Shown here: positions 48,538-60,797 of the stretch, piece by piece | How the letters are laid out: each line of letters starts with the position of its first letter | Numbering within the stretch: position 1 is the stretch's first letter | Assembly (NCBI RefSeq): GCF_016859285.1 | Contig: NC_053420.1 | Span: forward strand, 25,728,045-25,792,044 | Length of the DNA: 64,000 nucleotides | Origin: Xiphias gladius | Lineage: Eukaryota > Chordata > Actinopteri > Istiophoriformes > Xiphiidae | Direction of reading: 5' to 3' | Made by a program: the position numbers and the translations under genes | The notes under the pieces: model-generated | What the model was told of the DNA's origin: nothing | Databases searched by the model: none | Seen by the model: only the letters and a program-made list of their open reading frames with translations

Positions 48538-50453
48538 ATGAGGGCAAATCGTGGTATGGAGCTGCCAGAGGACTTCTGGATACCTATCAATCTGGACACC
48601 AACAACATCACATCACTCAGCCCTTTCCTGGTTCCTCAGGATCACCTGGGGAGCTCGGGCATCTTCTATGCCATGGCAGGATTTATGTTCTTTGTATTTA
48701 CTGTGGGTACTGGCATCAACACCCTCACCATCGGATGCACCATCAAATACAAGAAGCTCCGGTCCCACCTCAACTACATCCTGGTGAACTTGGCCGTGGC
48801 GAACCTTCTCGTGTCCTGTGTGGGCTCCTTCACGGCCTGCTGCTCCTTTGCATCCAGATATTTCATCTTTGGACCTCTAGCGTGCAAAATTGAAGGTTTT
48901 ATGGCGACACTTGGTGGTAAGATATATGAACAATAAAAAAATTCCACTCAAGACTAATTTCCTTTTGCTGGACTAACTTCTAATGATTTGAAAAGGGGCT
49001 TACATTGTCCGTCTGTGTTTTTCCAGGTATGGTAAGCCTGTGGTCTCTGGCTGTGATAGCTTTTGAAAGATGGCTGGTCATCTGCAAGCCACTTGGTAAC
49101 TTTGTTTTCAAGCCTGACCATGCTTTAGCTTGCTGCCTATTCACTTGGGTGTTTGCACTGATGGCCTCAGTTCCTCCACTTGTTGGATGGAGCAGGTTAG
49201 TATTATACACAAACCCTTACATTTAAACTCATTGTAAAGTAAAGCTGGGACATAGGCTACACTCAGTACACTGTGATTATCTCTCCAGATATATCCCAGA
49301 AGGCCTTCAGTGCTCCTGTGGACCAGACTGGTACACCACAAACAACAAATACAACAATGAATCCTACGTGATATTCCTTTTCTGCTTCTGCTTTGCTGTT
49401 CCCTTTTTCACCATTATGTTCTGCTACGGTCAGCTGCTCATTACACTGAAAATGGTGAGACAAACAAATGACACAAAATAAAAATGCCTTAAATCAACCT
49501 AAAGCTTGAAGGTAGCTACTTCTCAAGCCTCTCAAAGCCAAAAGTTTAACAGAAAAAATCTATCATTATTCACAGCTTAAGACTGCTTCTGTAGAATGGA
49601 TTTGAACAGATTCAGTACCATCGATAAAGATGCGTAAGACAGACAAGCATGGTTCAGATTTCTAAGATCAAAATACAAACTGAACTAAATATTTTGTACA
49701 GGCACTGTCACTGCAATCGCCAGTGATACTTCTTGTGTCTTTGACCCAACTCTCCTCTCCACCAACAGGCAGCGAAGGCCCAAGCTGAGTCTGCCTCCAC
49801 CCAGAAGGCAGAGAGGGAGGTGACCAGGATGGTGGTTGTCATGGTGCTGGGCTTCCTGGTGTGCTGGATGCCCTATGCCAGTTTTGCTCTGTGGGTTGTG
49901 AACAACCGTGGGCAACCGTTCGACCTGAGACTGGCCACCATACCCTCCTGCTTCTCTAAAGCCTCTGCAGTCTACAATCCTGTTATTTACGTCCTCTTCA
50001 ATAAACAGGTCTGTTAAATGTTTTGATGAACACAAGGGATGCACTTTTTAGTTTGTTGCAAAAAAGCAATTGGGACAACTTTTAGGGGGAAATGACAGGG
50101 AATTCCATTAACCTTCTGGGGCCTAAATGTTCCCTAATAGTTCAGGATACTTTAAGGTAAATTTAAATTTACTACATTTGTGCTTCTTCCTCTCAGTTAT
50201 GTTAGTGCATGATGATAAAGATGAATGGAGAAAAATAGGGAGCTAGATGCTAGATTTTGCAAACTTTCTTTTGTTGGGAGGATTGACTGTTCCATAAAAT
50301 CAATGCACATACATTTTAACAATATCAGGAATTCGTTTTTTTCCCTTTCAGTTTCGTTCATGTATGATGATGATGCTGGGGATGGGTGGAGGTGAGGAAG
50401 AAACATCAACAACACAGTCAGTGACTGAAGTCTCCAAAGTTGGGCCGGCTTAA
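48538..50453 (+). CDS. SWS2A blue-sensitive cone opsin, copy 2
   Basis: Exons are 48538-48916, 49027-49195, 49289-49454, 49769-50008 and 50352-50453, joining to 351 aa. The exon lengths equal those of copy 1 except for a last exon one codon shorter. Key residues are the same: E113, W265, A269, S292 and K296 ([17 protein letters not shown]). The first 70 codons differ clearly from copy 1 (for example INLDTNN for IALDTNN, and [10 protein letters not shown] for [10 protein letters not shown]). The middle of the gene is almost identical, and the end of exon 4 again differs, where this copy instead matches SWS2B. The tail reads [21 protein letters not shown] polyadenylation signal is near 50600. 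Confidence 0.93.
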
Positions 50454-50990
50454 ACTGGAAATCAACACTTGCTGATTTCTCTGCCACTAATGATTTTTGA
50501 ATTGTAAATAACAATGAATATACGTATGTTTTGTCATATGAAAAATGTGTGTACAATGATGTAATTCAAGTAAGAAATTATAAATCTGCAAAGTGAAAAA
50601 TAAAAAAAAATACAAACGTGTCTGTATATTGTTGGTACTGGAAAAACAACACATTCACTGGTTTGGATGTTATGTAGATATTGTGTTGCAACGAACATAT
50701 TATTTTCAAAACACAAGAGGCTCTTACACAAGTTGTGTTGTGTAAGTCATTACTTGCTGAGAAATTCCAAAATGCAACGTTCTGATCGTTCTATTGCTTT
50801 TAAACTCCTTCAGAAAGATATTTAGTGTAAAAACAATCCAATTCAAATTAAATTAAGGCAAAATACATTTTTTTCAAAGTTAATTAAACATATTATTTAG
50901 AGAGTATTACATGAAAATTCCTTTCATATTCCATAGTAAGTGTTTTTAACAGTGTTTCTTTATTACATTTTTTGGCTTGTGATTTATGTT
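50454..50990. other. 3' flank of second SWS2A gene
   Basis: AT-rich 3' UTR with an AATAAA run near 50600, then unremarkable sequence up to the mobile-element island. Nothing else seen. Confidence 0.4.
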
Positions 50991-51969
50991 GTCAACCTGT
51001 AACAGAGACAAAGACTCAAAAGCAGAGAAACTCACAGCAGTCAAGGGTGAATGTATAAAGTAAAAGTCTTTTCGAATGCTCAAACAGTTCATACACAGGT
51101 AAGGCATTCCAAATAGGGCAAATGGGGAGCAGGCCAATATCCAAAAACTTAGAGACAAGAGAGGAGTCTGGGCAAAGGAACGAAATGTGACATCTTGGAA
51201 GAATGGTCAATCACGGTGAGTATGAAACTGTTATCTTCAGAGGGTGGCAAACCTGTGACAAAATTCAGTGTGATGTGGGACGATGGTCATTGTGGTACTG
51301 GGAAAAGCTAACACATTCCAGATGGCTGCTGCTGGGAAGTCTTTTTCTGGGCAAAAATGGTGCATGCTGAGATGCCACCTGAACCAGTGAAGGCCACCAA
51401 AACTGAAGCTTGAGGAGACTGATGGTTCGACTCACCCCAGATAACAACTAAGCTTGGAGGAGTGACCCCACTGCGTGAGGGAGTCATCGAGCTTGAACTG
51501 GCAAGAGAGGGCATCAAGTTTTACATTTCTGGAGCTGGAGTGAAAGGACAAGGTGAAATTGAAACAAGTGAAAAACATGGCCCACCTGGCTTGATGAGAG
51601 TTCAGCCTCCCAGCAGTCCTGATGTACCGCAGGTTCTTGTGGTCTGTCCACACCAAGAATGGCTGCTCTGGCCCCTCCAGCCAGTGCCTCAATTCCTCCA
51701 ATGCCAGTTTTATGGCCAACAGATCCAGATTACCAAATTCGTAATTCCTATCAGCAGGGGACAGCTTCGTGGAAAAAAAAAGCATATGGATGTACCTTGT
51801 TGTCCTTGGTAGAGCACTCAGAAAGCACTGCTTCCACCCCCACATCCGAGGCATCGACCTCGACGATGAATTGGAATTGGCTCCCTGCAAAAGTTAAAAG
51901 ATGGTGACATCGTTAAGTCCTTGGTAATCGATGCATGGCCGCAGAGTCTTGTCCTCCTTAACCACAAAA

Positions 51970-53085
51970 AAATAAAATAAAATCTGAATTTGCATTTGGT
52001 AGCTGTTCATGGGAACTCTCAATATGCGGTCCAAAGAGGTGTTGATGCAAATGAAGGAGGCTATCATCAGGCTGAAAAAAACAAAACAAACCTATAAGAC
52101 AGATAGCAGAAACTTTAGGATTAGCTGAATCCACAATTTTGTAAATTCTTAAAAAGAAGGAATGCACTGGCGAGCTCTGCAACACCAAAGGGCCTGGAAG
52201 ACCACGGAAGACAACTAAAGTGGATGATCACAGAATTCATTCCTTGGTGAAGAAAAACTCTTTCACAACATCTAGTCAGGTCAAGAACACCTTCGAGGAG
52301 GTAGGCATATCATTGCCAAAGTCTACGATCAAGAGACGCCTTCAGGAATGTAACTAACGAGGGTTTAACACAAGGTGCAAACTACTGGTAACACACAAGA
52401 ACAGAAAGGCCAGATTAGACTTTACCAGAAACCCTCTAAAAAAGCCTGCTCAGTTCTGGAACAAGATTCTTTGAACAGATGAAACCAAGATGAACTTGTA
52501 CCAGAATGATGGGAGGAGAAAAGTATGGAGAGGGAAAGGAACGGCTCATGATCCAAAGCAAACCACATCATCTGTCCAACATGGTGGAGGCAGTGTTATG
52601 GCATGGGCATGTATGGCTGCCAGTGGAACTGGGTCACTGGTGTTTATTGATGATGTGACTGCTGGTCACATCATCAAGCAGGATGAATTCTGAAGTGCAT
52701 AGGGCTATAATATCTGCTTAGATTCAGCCAAATGCTGAAAACTGATAGGATGGTGCTTCACAGAATAGATGGATAATGACCCTAAACATACTGCGAAAGC
52801 AACCCAAGAGCTTCTCAAGGCAAAGAAATTGAATATTGTTCAATGGCCAAGTCAGACACCTGACCTCAAACCAACTGAGCATGCTTTTCACTTACTGAAG
52901 ACATAACTGAGGGCATAAAGACCCACAAACAAGCAGCAACTGAAGGCAGCTGCAGTAAAGACCTGGCAAAGCATCTCAAAGGAGTAAACTCAGCATTCGG
53001 TGATGTCCACTGATTCCAGACTTCAGGCAGTCATTGACTGCAAAGAAGTTTCGGGTGAAAGTCCATACTTAAATCACATCTTGCT
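51970..53085 (+). mobile_element. Tc1/mariner DNA transposon, Tc1-like, inactive copy
   Basis: Plain DNA transposon. The plus strand matches the well-known fish Tc1-like layout: a leader with CTCAATATGCGGTCCAAAGA, the helix-turn-helix region (KEAIIRLKK), the GRPRKTT AT-hook-like motif at about 52195-52215, then MNLYQNDGRRKVWRGKGTAH, HGGGSVMAWACMAASGTGS and a DNDPKHTA-like stretch at about 52770 with the second catalytic Asp, ending near LQAVIDCK. Stops interrupt the reading after RRLQECN (TAA near 52354) and at several later points, and the helix-turn-helix part is frameshifted. No intact terminal inverted repeats could be paired. It lies inside the Gypsy fossil. Confidence 0.85.
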
Positions 53086-53505
53086 AGCTGTGTTTCAGAT
53101 TGATTGCGATGGTTTACGGAGATTGTGTCCTTGTCCAATGTAATTTATTAGATGGTGTTGATGATGTGAAGAGGATGAAGGAGACTCCGCTGACACCGCC
53201 TTGATTGCATATAAAGATTTATTATAAAGAAGAAAAGCGTCAAGTCAAGCATCAGCAGATCTGCTTGTAAGAGGGTGTGAAGCCGATGAACCACTCTGAA
53301 AATCAGCCTTGGTCAGCGACTCTTAAATAGTACAGTTGTTTTCCTAAAAACTGTCACTCACATATGGTTTCACTTACAAAGCATTAACTTCCTTTGCGAA
53401 CTGCAAGACCCTTTCTGAGGACCTTTGACCTATGGCCTCTGAGCCATACCTTTATTTTCAACACATGGTTTCAATTCTACATATATGACCATACACCTCA
53501 CCAAA
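53086..53505. other. Unassigned segment between Tc1 copy and LINE
   Basis: No coding signature. The part around 53210-53250 (AAAGATTTATTATAAAGAAG) resembles the end of an LTR or of another retroelement, but I cannot assign it. Confidence 0.3.
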
Positions 53506-53509
53506 CAGT

Positions 53510-55690
53510 TAAGGAGTTAAGTGTATTGATCCATTGCCTCCGTCTCCAGGTTGGACAGATCAGGGAACTCTGAGGGGGAATCAACAGGCTTGGGGAGAAC
53601 AGTGGGCGAGGCAGACAGGAGACATGATGAGTGGCACAATGATAGATAACTTGCAGACTATCTGGGGAGGTCTTGGTCTGATTAGGAGAGATGGCATACA
53701 TCCCACTTTGGACGGAGCAGCTCTCATATCTAGGAATCTGATTGAGTTTATTAGTAGATCAAAACCATGACAACCCAGAGTTGAGCTCAGGAGGCAGAGC
53801 TGCAGCTTTACACATTTCTCTGCGCTTATCACTGCAATCTCCCACCCCAAACCCCATAGAAACTGTTTCTGCCCCCCGACAACCTAAATTAATTAACTCA
53901 AAAATAAACAGAAGAGGAGTAATTCATGAAAAGCTAATAAAAATTAAGACCACCACTGCAAAAGTGCAACAAAATAGGAGGATTAATTTGAAATATTGAA
54001 CATTAGATCACTCTCATTTAAATCCGCATTAGTAAATGATCTAATATCAGATTACCATATTCATTCATTTTGACTTACTGAAACTTGACTGTGTCACAAG
54101 AATATGTTAGCCTTAATGAATCCACCGCAGTCATATTAATACCCACATTCCTTGAGGCACCGGCCGTGCAGGTGGAGTTGCAGCCATTTTTGGTCCAGGT
54201 ATTCCTATAGCTCTCAGTAGCAACGACTTCATGAGCTTCTTTAATGATAAAATTCTAACTATTTGGAACAGAATTCACCACCTCCCGCAGCCATTTTTGA
54301 CTCAATTCTATTTATCAACCCTAAAGCTAAACTTAATTGTAACTTGTTTGAAAACGTGGTTCCTAGTCTTACAGACCCAACCTGTAAAACATTAAAGCCT
54401 TCTCTATTTGTTATAATGTACTGTGCTCCCGGCCCTAGTCTGAATTCTCAGAGTTTTGATCAAATATTTGTCCTTAGTACAGTTAAAGTACTGTAAATTA
54501 CTGAGTGTAATTAAACCCGCTCACTGTTTTAACCACACCCTCGACCCTGCTCTGGCATACACCATTGAAATTGAAAATAATAATCTTTCCACTGAATCCT
54601 CTTTTATCAGACCACTATTATATAACTTTTGAATTACCTATTACTGGAATACACACCATTTAGCAAAAATGTCTTTATTAGATGTCTATCTGATAGTGCT
54701 GGAGCTAAATTTAGGGAAGTGATTCCATCAGCACTTAATTCAGTGCCATGTGTCAGTATAACAGAGGACTCCTATGCTAACTTTAGTCCCTCCCAAATTG
54801 ATCATCTTGTTGATAGTGTTTCAGGCTCAATGCGAATTACAATAAACTCTATAGCCCCTCTAAAAAAATAAGAAGACAATAAAACATAAGAGGTTAGCTT
54901 CATGGTTTAAGAACCAAAGCCGCAAATAAAGCAAACAATGCAAAAACTTGAAAGGATATGGGGTCCCACCAAATTGGAAGAATCCTGCATAGCCTGGCAA
55001 CATAGTCTTAAAATATATAGGAAGGCCCTCTGTAATGCCAGAGCTCCCTATTACTGATAATTCATAGAGAAAAATGAAAACAATCCTAGGTTTCTTTCGG
55101 CACTGTAGCCCAAGTGTATACTGTTTTTCTCCCATGGACCTTCACCAACTATCTTCAACGTTTTCTTCATCTAAGCCATCGACCTGTCGCGTAGACCCCA
55201 TCTCAACTAGGCCGCTTAAGGAAGTTTTACTCTTAGTTAGCACCTCTTTACTAGATATGATCAATCTGTCTTTATTAAAACACTATGTCCTTTATGTCCA
55301 CAGTCCTTTAAAGTAGCTGTAATTAAACGTCTTCTTAAAAAGCCTACTCTCGATCCAGATGTTTTAGCCAACTACAGACCCAAATCTAACCTTCCCTTTC
55401 TGTCTAAGATCCTTTAGAAAGCTGTCGCCAATCAGTTGTGTGACTTTCTACAGAACAATAATTTATTTGAGGATGTTGAAGTACGGTTTAGAGTACTTGA
55501 CAGCACTGTTGAAAGTTACAAATGACCTTCTAATTGTCTCAGACAAAGGACTCCCCTCTGTACTTCTCTTGTTAGAACTTACTGCTGCATTTGATAACAC
55601 TGACCACCACATCCTACTTCAGAGACTGGGACATTTAATTGGCATTAAAGGAACCACATTAAGCTGGTTTAAGTCCTATTTATCAGATTG
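53510..55690 (+). mobile_element. CR1/L2-like LINE (non-LTR retrotransposon), truncated and decayed
   Basis: Plus strand. The first part ends with RRDGIHPTLDGAALISRNLI, which resembles the Asp-x-x-His block of the SGNH esterase domain found in ORF1 of CR1/L2-type LINEs. Endonuclease-region remnants follow (YCAPGPSLNSQSF at about 54420). The reverse transcriptase has LLKKPTLDPDVLANYRPKSN, then LLLELTAAFDNTDHHILLQR (RT motif with F-D-x-x-D-H) and ISxxxSWFKSYLSD-like text ending at 55690. Several stops and frame changes separate these parts. The element ends abruptly in mid-RT where the Gypsy gag begins, so its 3' half is missing. Confidence 0.7.
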
Positions 55691-57399
55691 ATTTTGGTTT
55701 GTACATGTTGCGCTCCCAGAACACAGGCTTACTTGTGGCAAGCAAAGAACTGGGGAGAGATTCTAGTTGCAGTCGGAGTTGGTGGGAATGTGCATGGTTC
55801 ATGAAATTTTCATCCACTATGAAATCCACGAAGACAGCCAACTCCAGGGAACGAGCAAGGGAAACCAGACGAGCATGAGTCCGAGATCGGGAGGGCTGAA
55901 AAGAAGAAGAAGATCGTCTCACCAATACTCCTCCTTTCACTGATGAGCCTGGCCTTTTACTGGACACGCAGCCAGGAAATGAACCAAGTGGCCGCAGTAC
56001 ATGCACCTTCCCTCATTCAGTCAGTGCTGTTGTTCCTCCAGAGAAAGGCTAGCGCAGCCCACCTGCATGGGCTCCTCCCTGCCCTCAAGAAGCGCTGTCA
56101 TCTCCTCTCTGGAAGTTGCCAAGGGGCTGCACTGACGACTGGTTTGTGGCAAGGAAGAGGACTGCCTCCAGTGGCAAGGCAGTCTTCTCTCAGATCAGCT
56201 CTTCTCTTTTTTTCTCTCAAACAATCAATCTTTCTGGCAAGGACATAACTCAAAATCAAAGGGTAGGTCTATGGGTGCTAGCTGGTCTTTAATGTCATCA
56301 GATAAGTCATGTAAGAATGTGTTGGACATAGAGTAGGTTTTCCATTCACTTTCTGTAGCCAGAGTCTGGAAACGGATGGCATAATCTGCCACTTGGCTGT
56401 TTCCCTGTCGTAGGGCCAACAGGCCCCGGGTCGCTACTAATGTCCAAAAACTCTCCTCAATGAGGAGAGTCAGTGGAATTCCTGAAAAGGCTTCCGCTGA
56501 CAGGCAGACAGGACATTTTCTGTCCCACTCCAATGTGGCCCACTCCTGTGCCCTTCCCATTGGTTGTCACGAAAGCAACTTGGGAGCGCTCCATGGGGTA
56601 GGAGAAAGGCTTGAGGCCAAAAGTCAGTGGAGTGGCACGTGGTTCATGTCGTGGCTTGGATCCAGCTGGAGATCAGGCATCATTGGTGGGGCAGTAGTGA
56701 CCAGGGCAGCCGCTGCCGGAACTTGAGGGTTAAGGGCAGGCTAGAACAAGCTGCGTTTGAGCAGTGAGTGCATTGAGCTGCTCCATCGTGGCAGCCTGGA
56801 AGGTGTCTTGTCGCACGTGAAGACCCTGCACACCTCCAACCAGGTTTGTCAGCATCTGTTCATGGTCATGCAACCACTTCCCCTGAGACTAAAGAGCGGT
56901 GCGAAGGGCATCGTTCTCTGCTGAGTTTGTCATGGCCAGATTGTACTGTAACAATTCTGGTAGACATAGAGACTCAAAAGCAGAGAAACTCACAGCAGTT
57001 GAGGGTGGATGTATAAAGTAAAAGTCTTTACTAGATCTCAAACAGCTCATGCACAGGTAAGGCAGTTCAAACAGGGCAAAGGGGGAGCAGGCAGATATCC
57101 AAAAACCAAGAGACAAACTGAGTCAAAAACTGGTGATCAAAAACAGGGAAGGAATGCTAGAGATCTATGCACACACTGGGTAACAAAGAAATAATAATCT
57201 GGCGTAGAGTAGAGGAAACAGGGAAACATATATATACAGGGTTGACAGAGAGGAACACAAGGGGCAGGTAAGTTATTGGAGGCAGGTGTGGAATGTCAAA
57301 GGTGGTAGACACACAAGGGCAGGAAACTGAAATAACAAGAGAGGAGAGTATATCAAAGAAAAACAGGAAGTATAAAACAGACCATTAGTTACACAACCT

Positions 57400-57820
57400 C
57401 AGTATGCACATTACCACGTTAACTAATCTCCTGTAATACATCCGGATAGTTCTCAAGAAACAAGAAAACGGGTTCTTTGAAAATAATGTTACTGTGCCAA
57501 GAGAAATAACAAAAGCCCTGAGGCAAACCATTACAACCTGGATTAGTGAGGGCCAAATGCACTGACCTCCTGAACATCACTGAGGATCAGATTATGTGGT
57601 TCACAAATACGGGGATTTTACAATGGGATGTAATGAGATGATCCCTTCCAGCTCTGACAATCGAGATACTTATCTTTATATTAGCTCAAAGGTGTTGTTA
57701 TGGGAGTGTGTGATGTGTGTACATGTAGACTTATGTGTGATTTGTGTGTGTGGTCTGTGAACCAAAGCTTTAAATCCCTTCCTTGAGCCAATTAAGTTGA
57801 GTCTGACTAATATTTAAAGT
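57400..57820. other. Flank between mobile-element island and SWS2B promoter
   Basis: Unremarkable sequence with a TG-rich patch at 57700-57755. AT-rich homeodomain-like sites (CCAATTAAGTTGAGTC) occur just upstream of the TATA box. No gene. Confidence 0.4.
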
Positions 57821-57823
57821 TCC

Positions 57824-57830
57824 TATAAAT
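57824..57830 (+). promoter_or_regulatory. TATA box of SWS2B opsin
   Basis: TATAAAT 165 bases upstream of the start codon, preceded by CCAATTAAG and CTAATATTTAAAG, which could serve retinal homeodomain factors. Confidence 0.55.
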
Positions 57831-57994
57831 GCAGCTTTATCTCCCCGTCAGAGAGAGACAAACCTCCAGCAGAAGACATTGTATTAGTATTTAAATTATA
57901 AGGGGAATTATTTGTAGTCTTTGAACAATAGTATCATTTTAACATCTTTTTGAACAAATCTTTATTTTTTTATTTGACACACAATCAGAGAAAA

Positions 57995-60797
57995 ATGAGG
58001 GGAAATCGTCCCGTGGAGTTCCCAGAAGACTTCTGGATCCCTATCCCTCTGGAAACCAACAACATTACATCCCTCAGTCCATACCTGGTTCCTCAGGATC
58101 ACCTAGGAAGCTTAGGAATCTTTTATTCCATGTCAGCTTTTATGTTCTTCCTGTTTGTGGCCGGTACGGCCATCAATACGCTTACTATCGCATGTACAGC
58201 TCAGTATAAGAAGCTCCGGTCTCATCTGAACTACATTCTGGTGAACTTGGCTGTGGCGAACCTCCTCGTCTCCTCTGTGGGCTCCTTCACCTGCTTCTAC
58301 TGCTTTGCCTTCAGATACATGATTCTTGGTCCCCTCGGGTGCAAGATCGAAGGATTTACAGCAACTCTTGGTGGTAAGGAGCATAAGGACTTGGATAAAT
58401 TCTACTAAGCAAAAATGGGTTACATGCAATACTACAACAGACGCAGTTATTTTCCCTAATATTATCGTAAAGGGAAAGATTTTTATATATGTGAGATATA
58501 TGCTTATGCCAATTGCTTGTAAAGCCCAATTACAGGGATCTCGGAATCTTTTTCTCCAATAAAACAGCTCAATAACAACACTAAACTGTCTCTTCTTTCC
58601 ATGACAGAAAAAATCCATTAAGATCTATTTATTTGTATGTAAGAGGTTAGTATCGTGGTGTTAAAGTGCTGTTTTTCTTATATCAAAGGTAAGAGAAAAT
58701 AGCTCCCAATGCACTAAACTTATGTTTGCCTGTGTCTCATCTTGTACAAAGCTGCAGTTACTGTACAATCTTAGATTGTGCTAAAAAGGTTTTAAAAAAC
58801 ACATATTAGCCACAAATCGGCGTCTTTAAATCAGTTGCCTTTTTTAAAATATTTAAGTTGCCTGATTTCTAGATTTTAGAGCTAGGCCAGTTCTGGCTGC
58901 CCTTTGCTGAATATCTGGCCTGTCAGCTCTTCATGAAGGTGAATGCAACCCTAGATCCCCACGGCAGAAGACTAGAGACTGTTCCTTTACCTAGGAACTG
59001 AAAAGTTGATGGCCACTCTACATTAGATTGTCTATTATGGTTTCACCTGCCTGAAAGCACATCATGAGTTAGAAGTATCATCTTAAGACTTATTTTAAAA
59101 AACATTTTTTCTGGTTATGTGTACATCTGGGCCAAATATAAAGAAAAGCATCTGCTCCTGAGGTCTGGCATAGCGGGTCATAGACCACCAACAACGAGAG
59201 CCTGTTTCATGCATGTATTCAAGATGGTGCTTATATTTTAAACACAGCTTTTTCGTGTTGTTATCTGTACTACAGACATGCAATATTATAACTTGCAGCT
59301 CAGTGAGGGAGTTGTAGTCAGTATCAGTCTTTTATTCTTTTCTGTCTTGTTCCAGGTATGGTAAGCCTCTGGTCTCTGGCTGTGATAGCTTTTGAAAGAT
59401 GGCTGGTTGTCTGCAAGCCACTTGGGAACTTCGCCTTCAAACCTCACCATGCCATAGCTTGTTGTGCAATGACTTGGGTCTTTGGTATGTTCGCTGCAGT
59501 TCCTCCTCTGGTTGGATGGAGCAGGTCAGTATATGAAGACTGAACATACAACAGTTTTATTATTATTTTTTTTATAGTAGTCCTATTATTTTCAGGAAAT
59601 TACAACTTTTGCTTATTGTCCAACAGTACATATAGCACATGGACAGACTGATTCATCGTCTTTCTCTCCAGGTATATTCCAGAGGGCATGCAGTGCTCCT
59701 GTGGACCAGACTGGTACACAACTGACAACAAGTTTAACAACGAGTCCTATGTGATGTTCCTCTTCTGCTTCTGCTTTGCTGTCCCTTTCACTACCATTGT
59801 TTTCTGCTACTCACAGCTACTTTTCGTGCTGAAATCGGTAAGGAATATTTCACGTTATCTCTTGTTTTCTGGGGGGTTTAGGTAGATTGCATGTATTTTT
59901 CTAAAACAAACAAACAAACAAAAAAAACCAAGAGAAAGAAATAATATCTCACCAGTTTCATAGATCTGAGTGTGCATGTGTAACTCTCAGACCACCACTG
60001 GATTCTGTCCTTCAACAGGCAGCGAAGGCCCAAGCTGAGTCTGCCTCCACCCAGAAGGCAGAGAGGGAGGTGACCAGGATGGTGGTTGTCATGGTGCTGG
60101 GCTTCCTGGTGTGCTGGATGCCCTATGCCAGTTTTGCTCTGTGGGTTGTGAACAACCGTGGGCAACCGTTCGACCTGAGACTGGCCACCATACCCTCCTG
60201 CCTCTCTAAAGCCTCCACAGTCTACAACCCTGTTATTTACATCCTCCTCAATAAACAGGTGGGTTCATTGTCAAGCATTCAGTCTGATTTAAGAGCTTCT
60301 CAGGGGCAGGAGTTCAGCTTTGAATTCACTCAAGTGAACTGAAGTTATTCTGAATTTAAACAGAGTCACAAATAAAAAGAAGCGCATTTCATTTGAATCA
60401 TTAGTGAGAAGGCCAATGGTGCCCTCTAATGGTGGCTTTCAAGACATAAGGAAAGCTTGCCCATCTTCAGAGAAAAAACCTGATGTACATTTAAAAGCGT
60501 CAGATTTTTATTTCTTGATCGATTTGAATTATGTGGACAAAAAAAAATCAGAGTCATAACTAAGACATCAGATACGATTATTGTATGTATCCCCAAAGAG
60601 AGTCACCTGCAGAGGTCATACTGCTATTAAATTACATACAGTAAAGGAAAGATATTTCCCTCAGCAACAAATGTGATCATTTTATTTTTCAGTTCCGCTC
60701 ATGTATAAGGAAGATACTGGGAATGTCTGGAGGAGATGATGAGGAGTCATCAGCAAATCAATCAGTAACTGAAGTCTCTAAAGTCGGACCTGCTTAA
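57995..60797 (+). CDS. SWS2B violet/blue-sensitive cone opsin
   Basis: Exons are 57995-58373, 59356-59524, 59672-59837, 60019-60258 and 60693-60797, joining to 352 aa; all exon lengths equal those of SWS2A copy 1. The N terminus reads [17 protein letters not shown], helix 2-3 region [18 protein letters not shown], and the counterion block is [11 protein letters not shown] (Thr at bovine 116, where the SWS2A copies have Met). Exon 4 supplies W265, A269, S292 and K296 ([17 protein letters not shown]). The first 189 bases of exon 4 with six bases of intron are identical to SWS2A copy 2. The tail is [20 protein letters not shown] followed by TEVSKVGPA. The in-frame ATG 45 bases upstream is not conserved and was not used. 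SWS2B is assigned from sequence divergence and its place after SWS2A in the cluster. Confidence 0.9.

Larger units (their letters stand above)
50990..57400 (-). mobile_element. Ty3/Gypsy LTR retrotransposon fossil, broken and interrupted
   Basis: Minus-strand fossil. Parts recognised: gag-like sequence at about 55700-56560; a reverse transcriptase fragment with the [17 protein letters not shown] motif near 51905-51960; RNase H ([16 protein letters not shown]) at about 51500-51890; an integrase zinc-binding-type segment at about 51270-51430. About 150 bases at each end (50997-51160 and 56947-57120) are direct repeats of each other and probably LTR parts. The middle is occupied by a Tc1/mariner copy and a LINE, and much of pol is missing. 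It is clearly dead with many breaks, and the divergence of its ends suggests considerable age. Confidence 0.75.
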
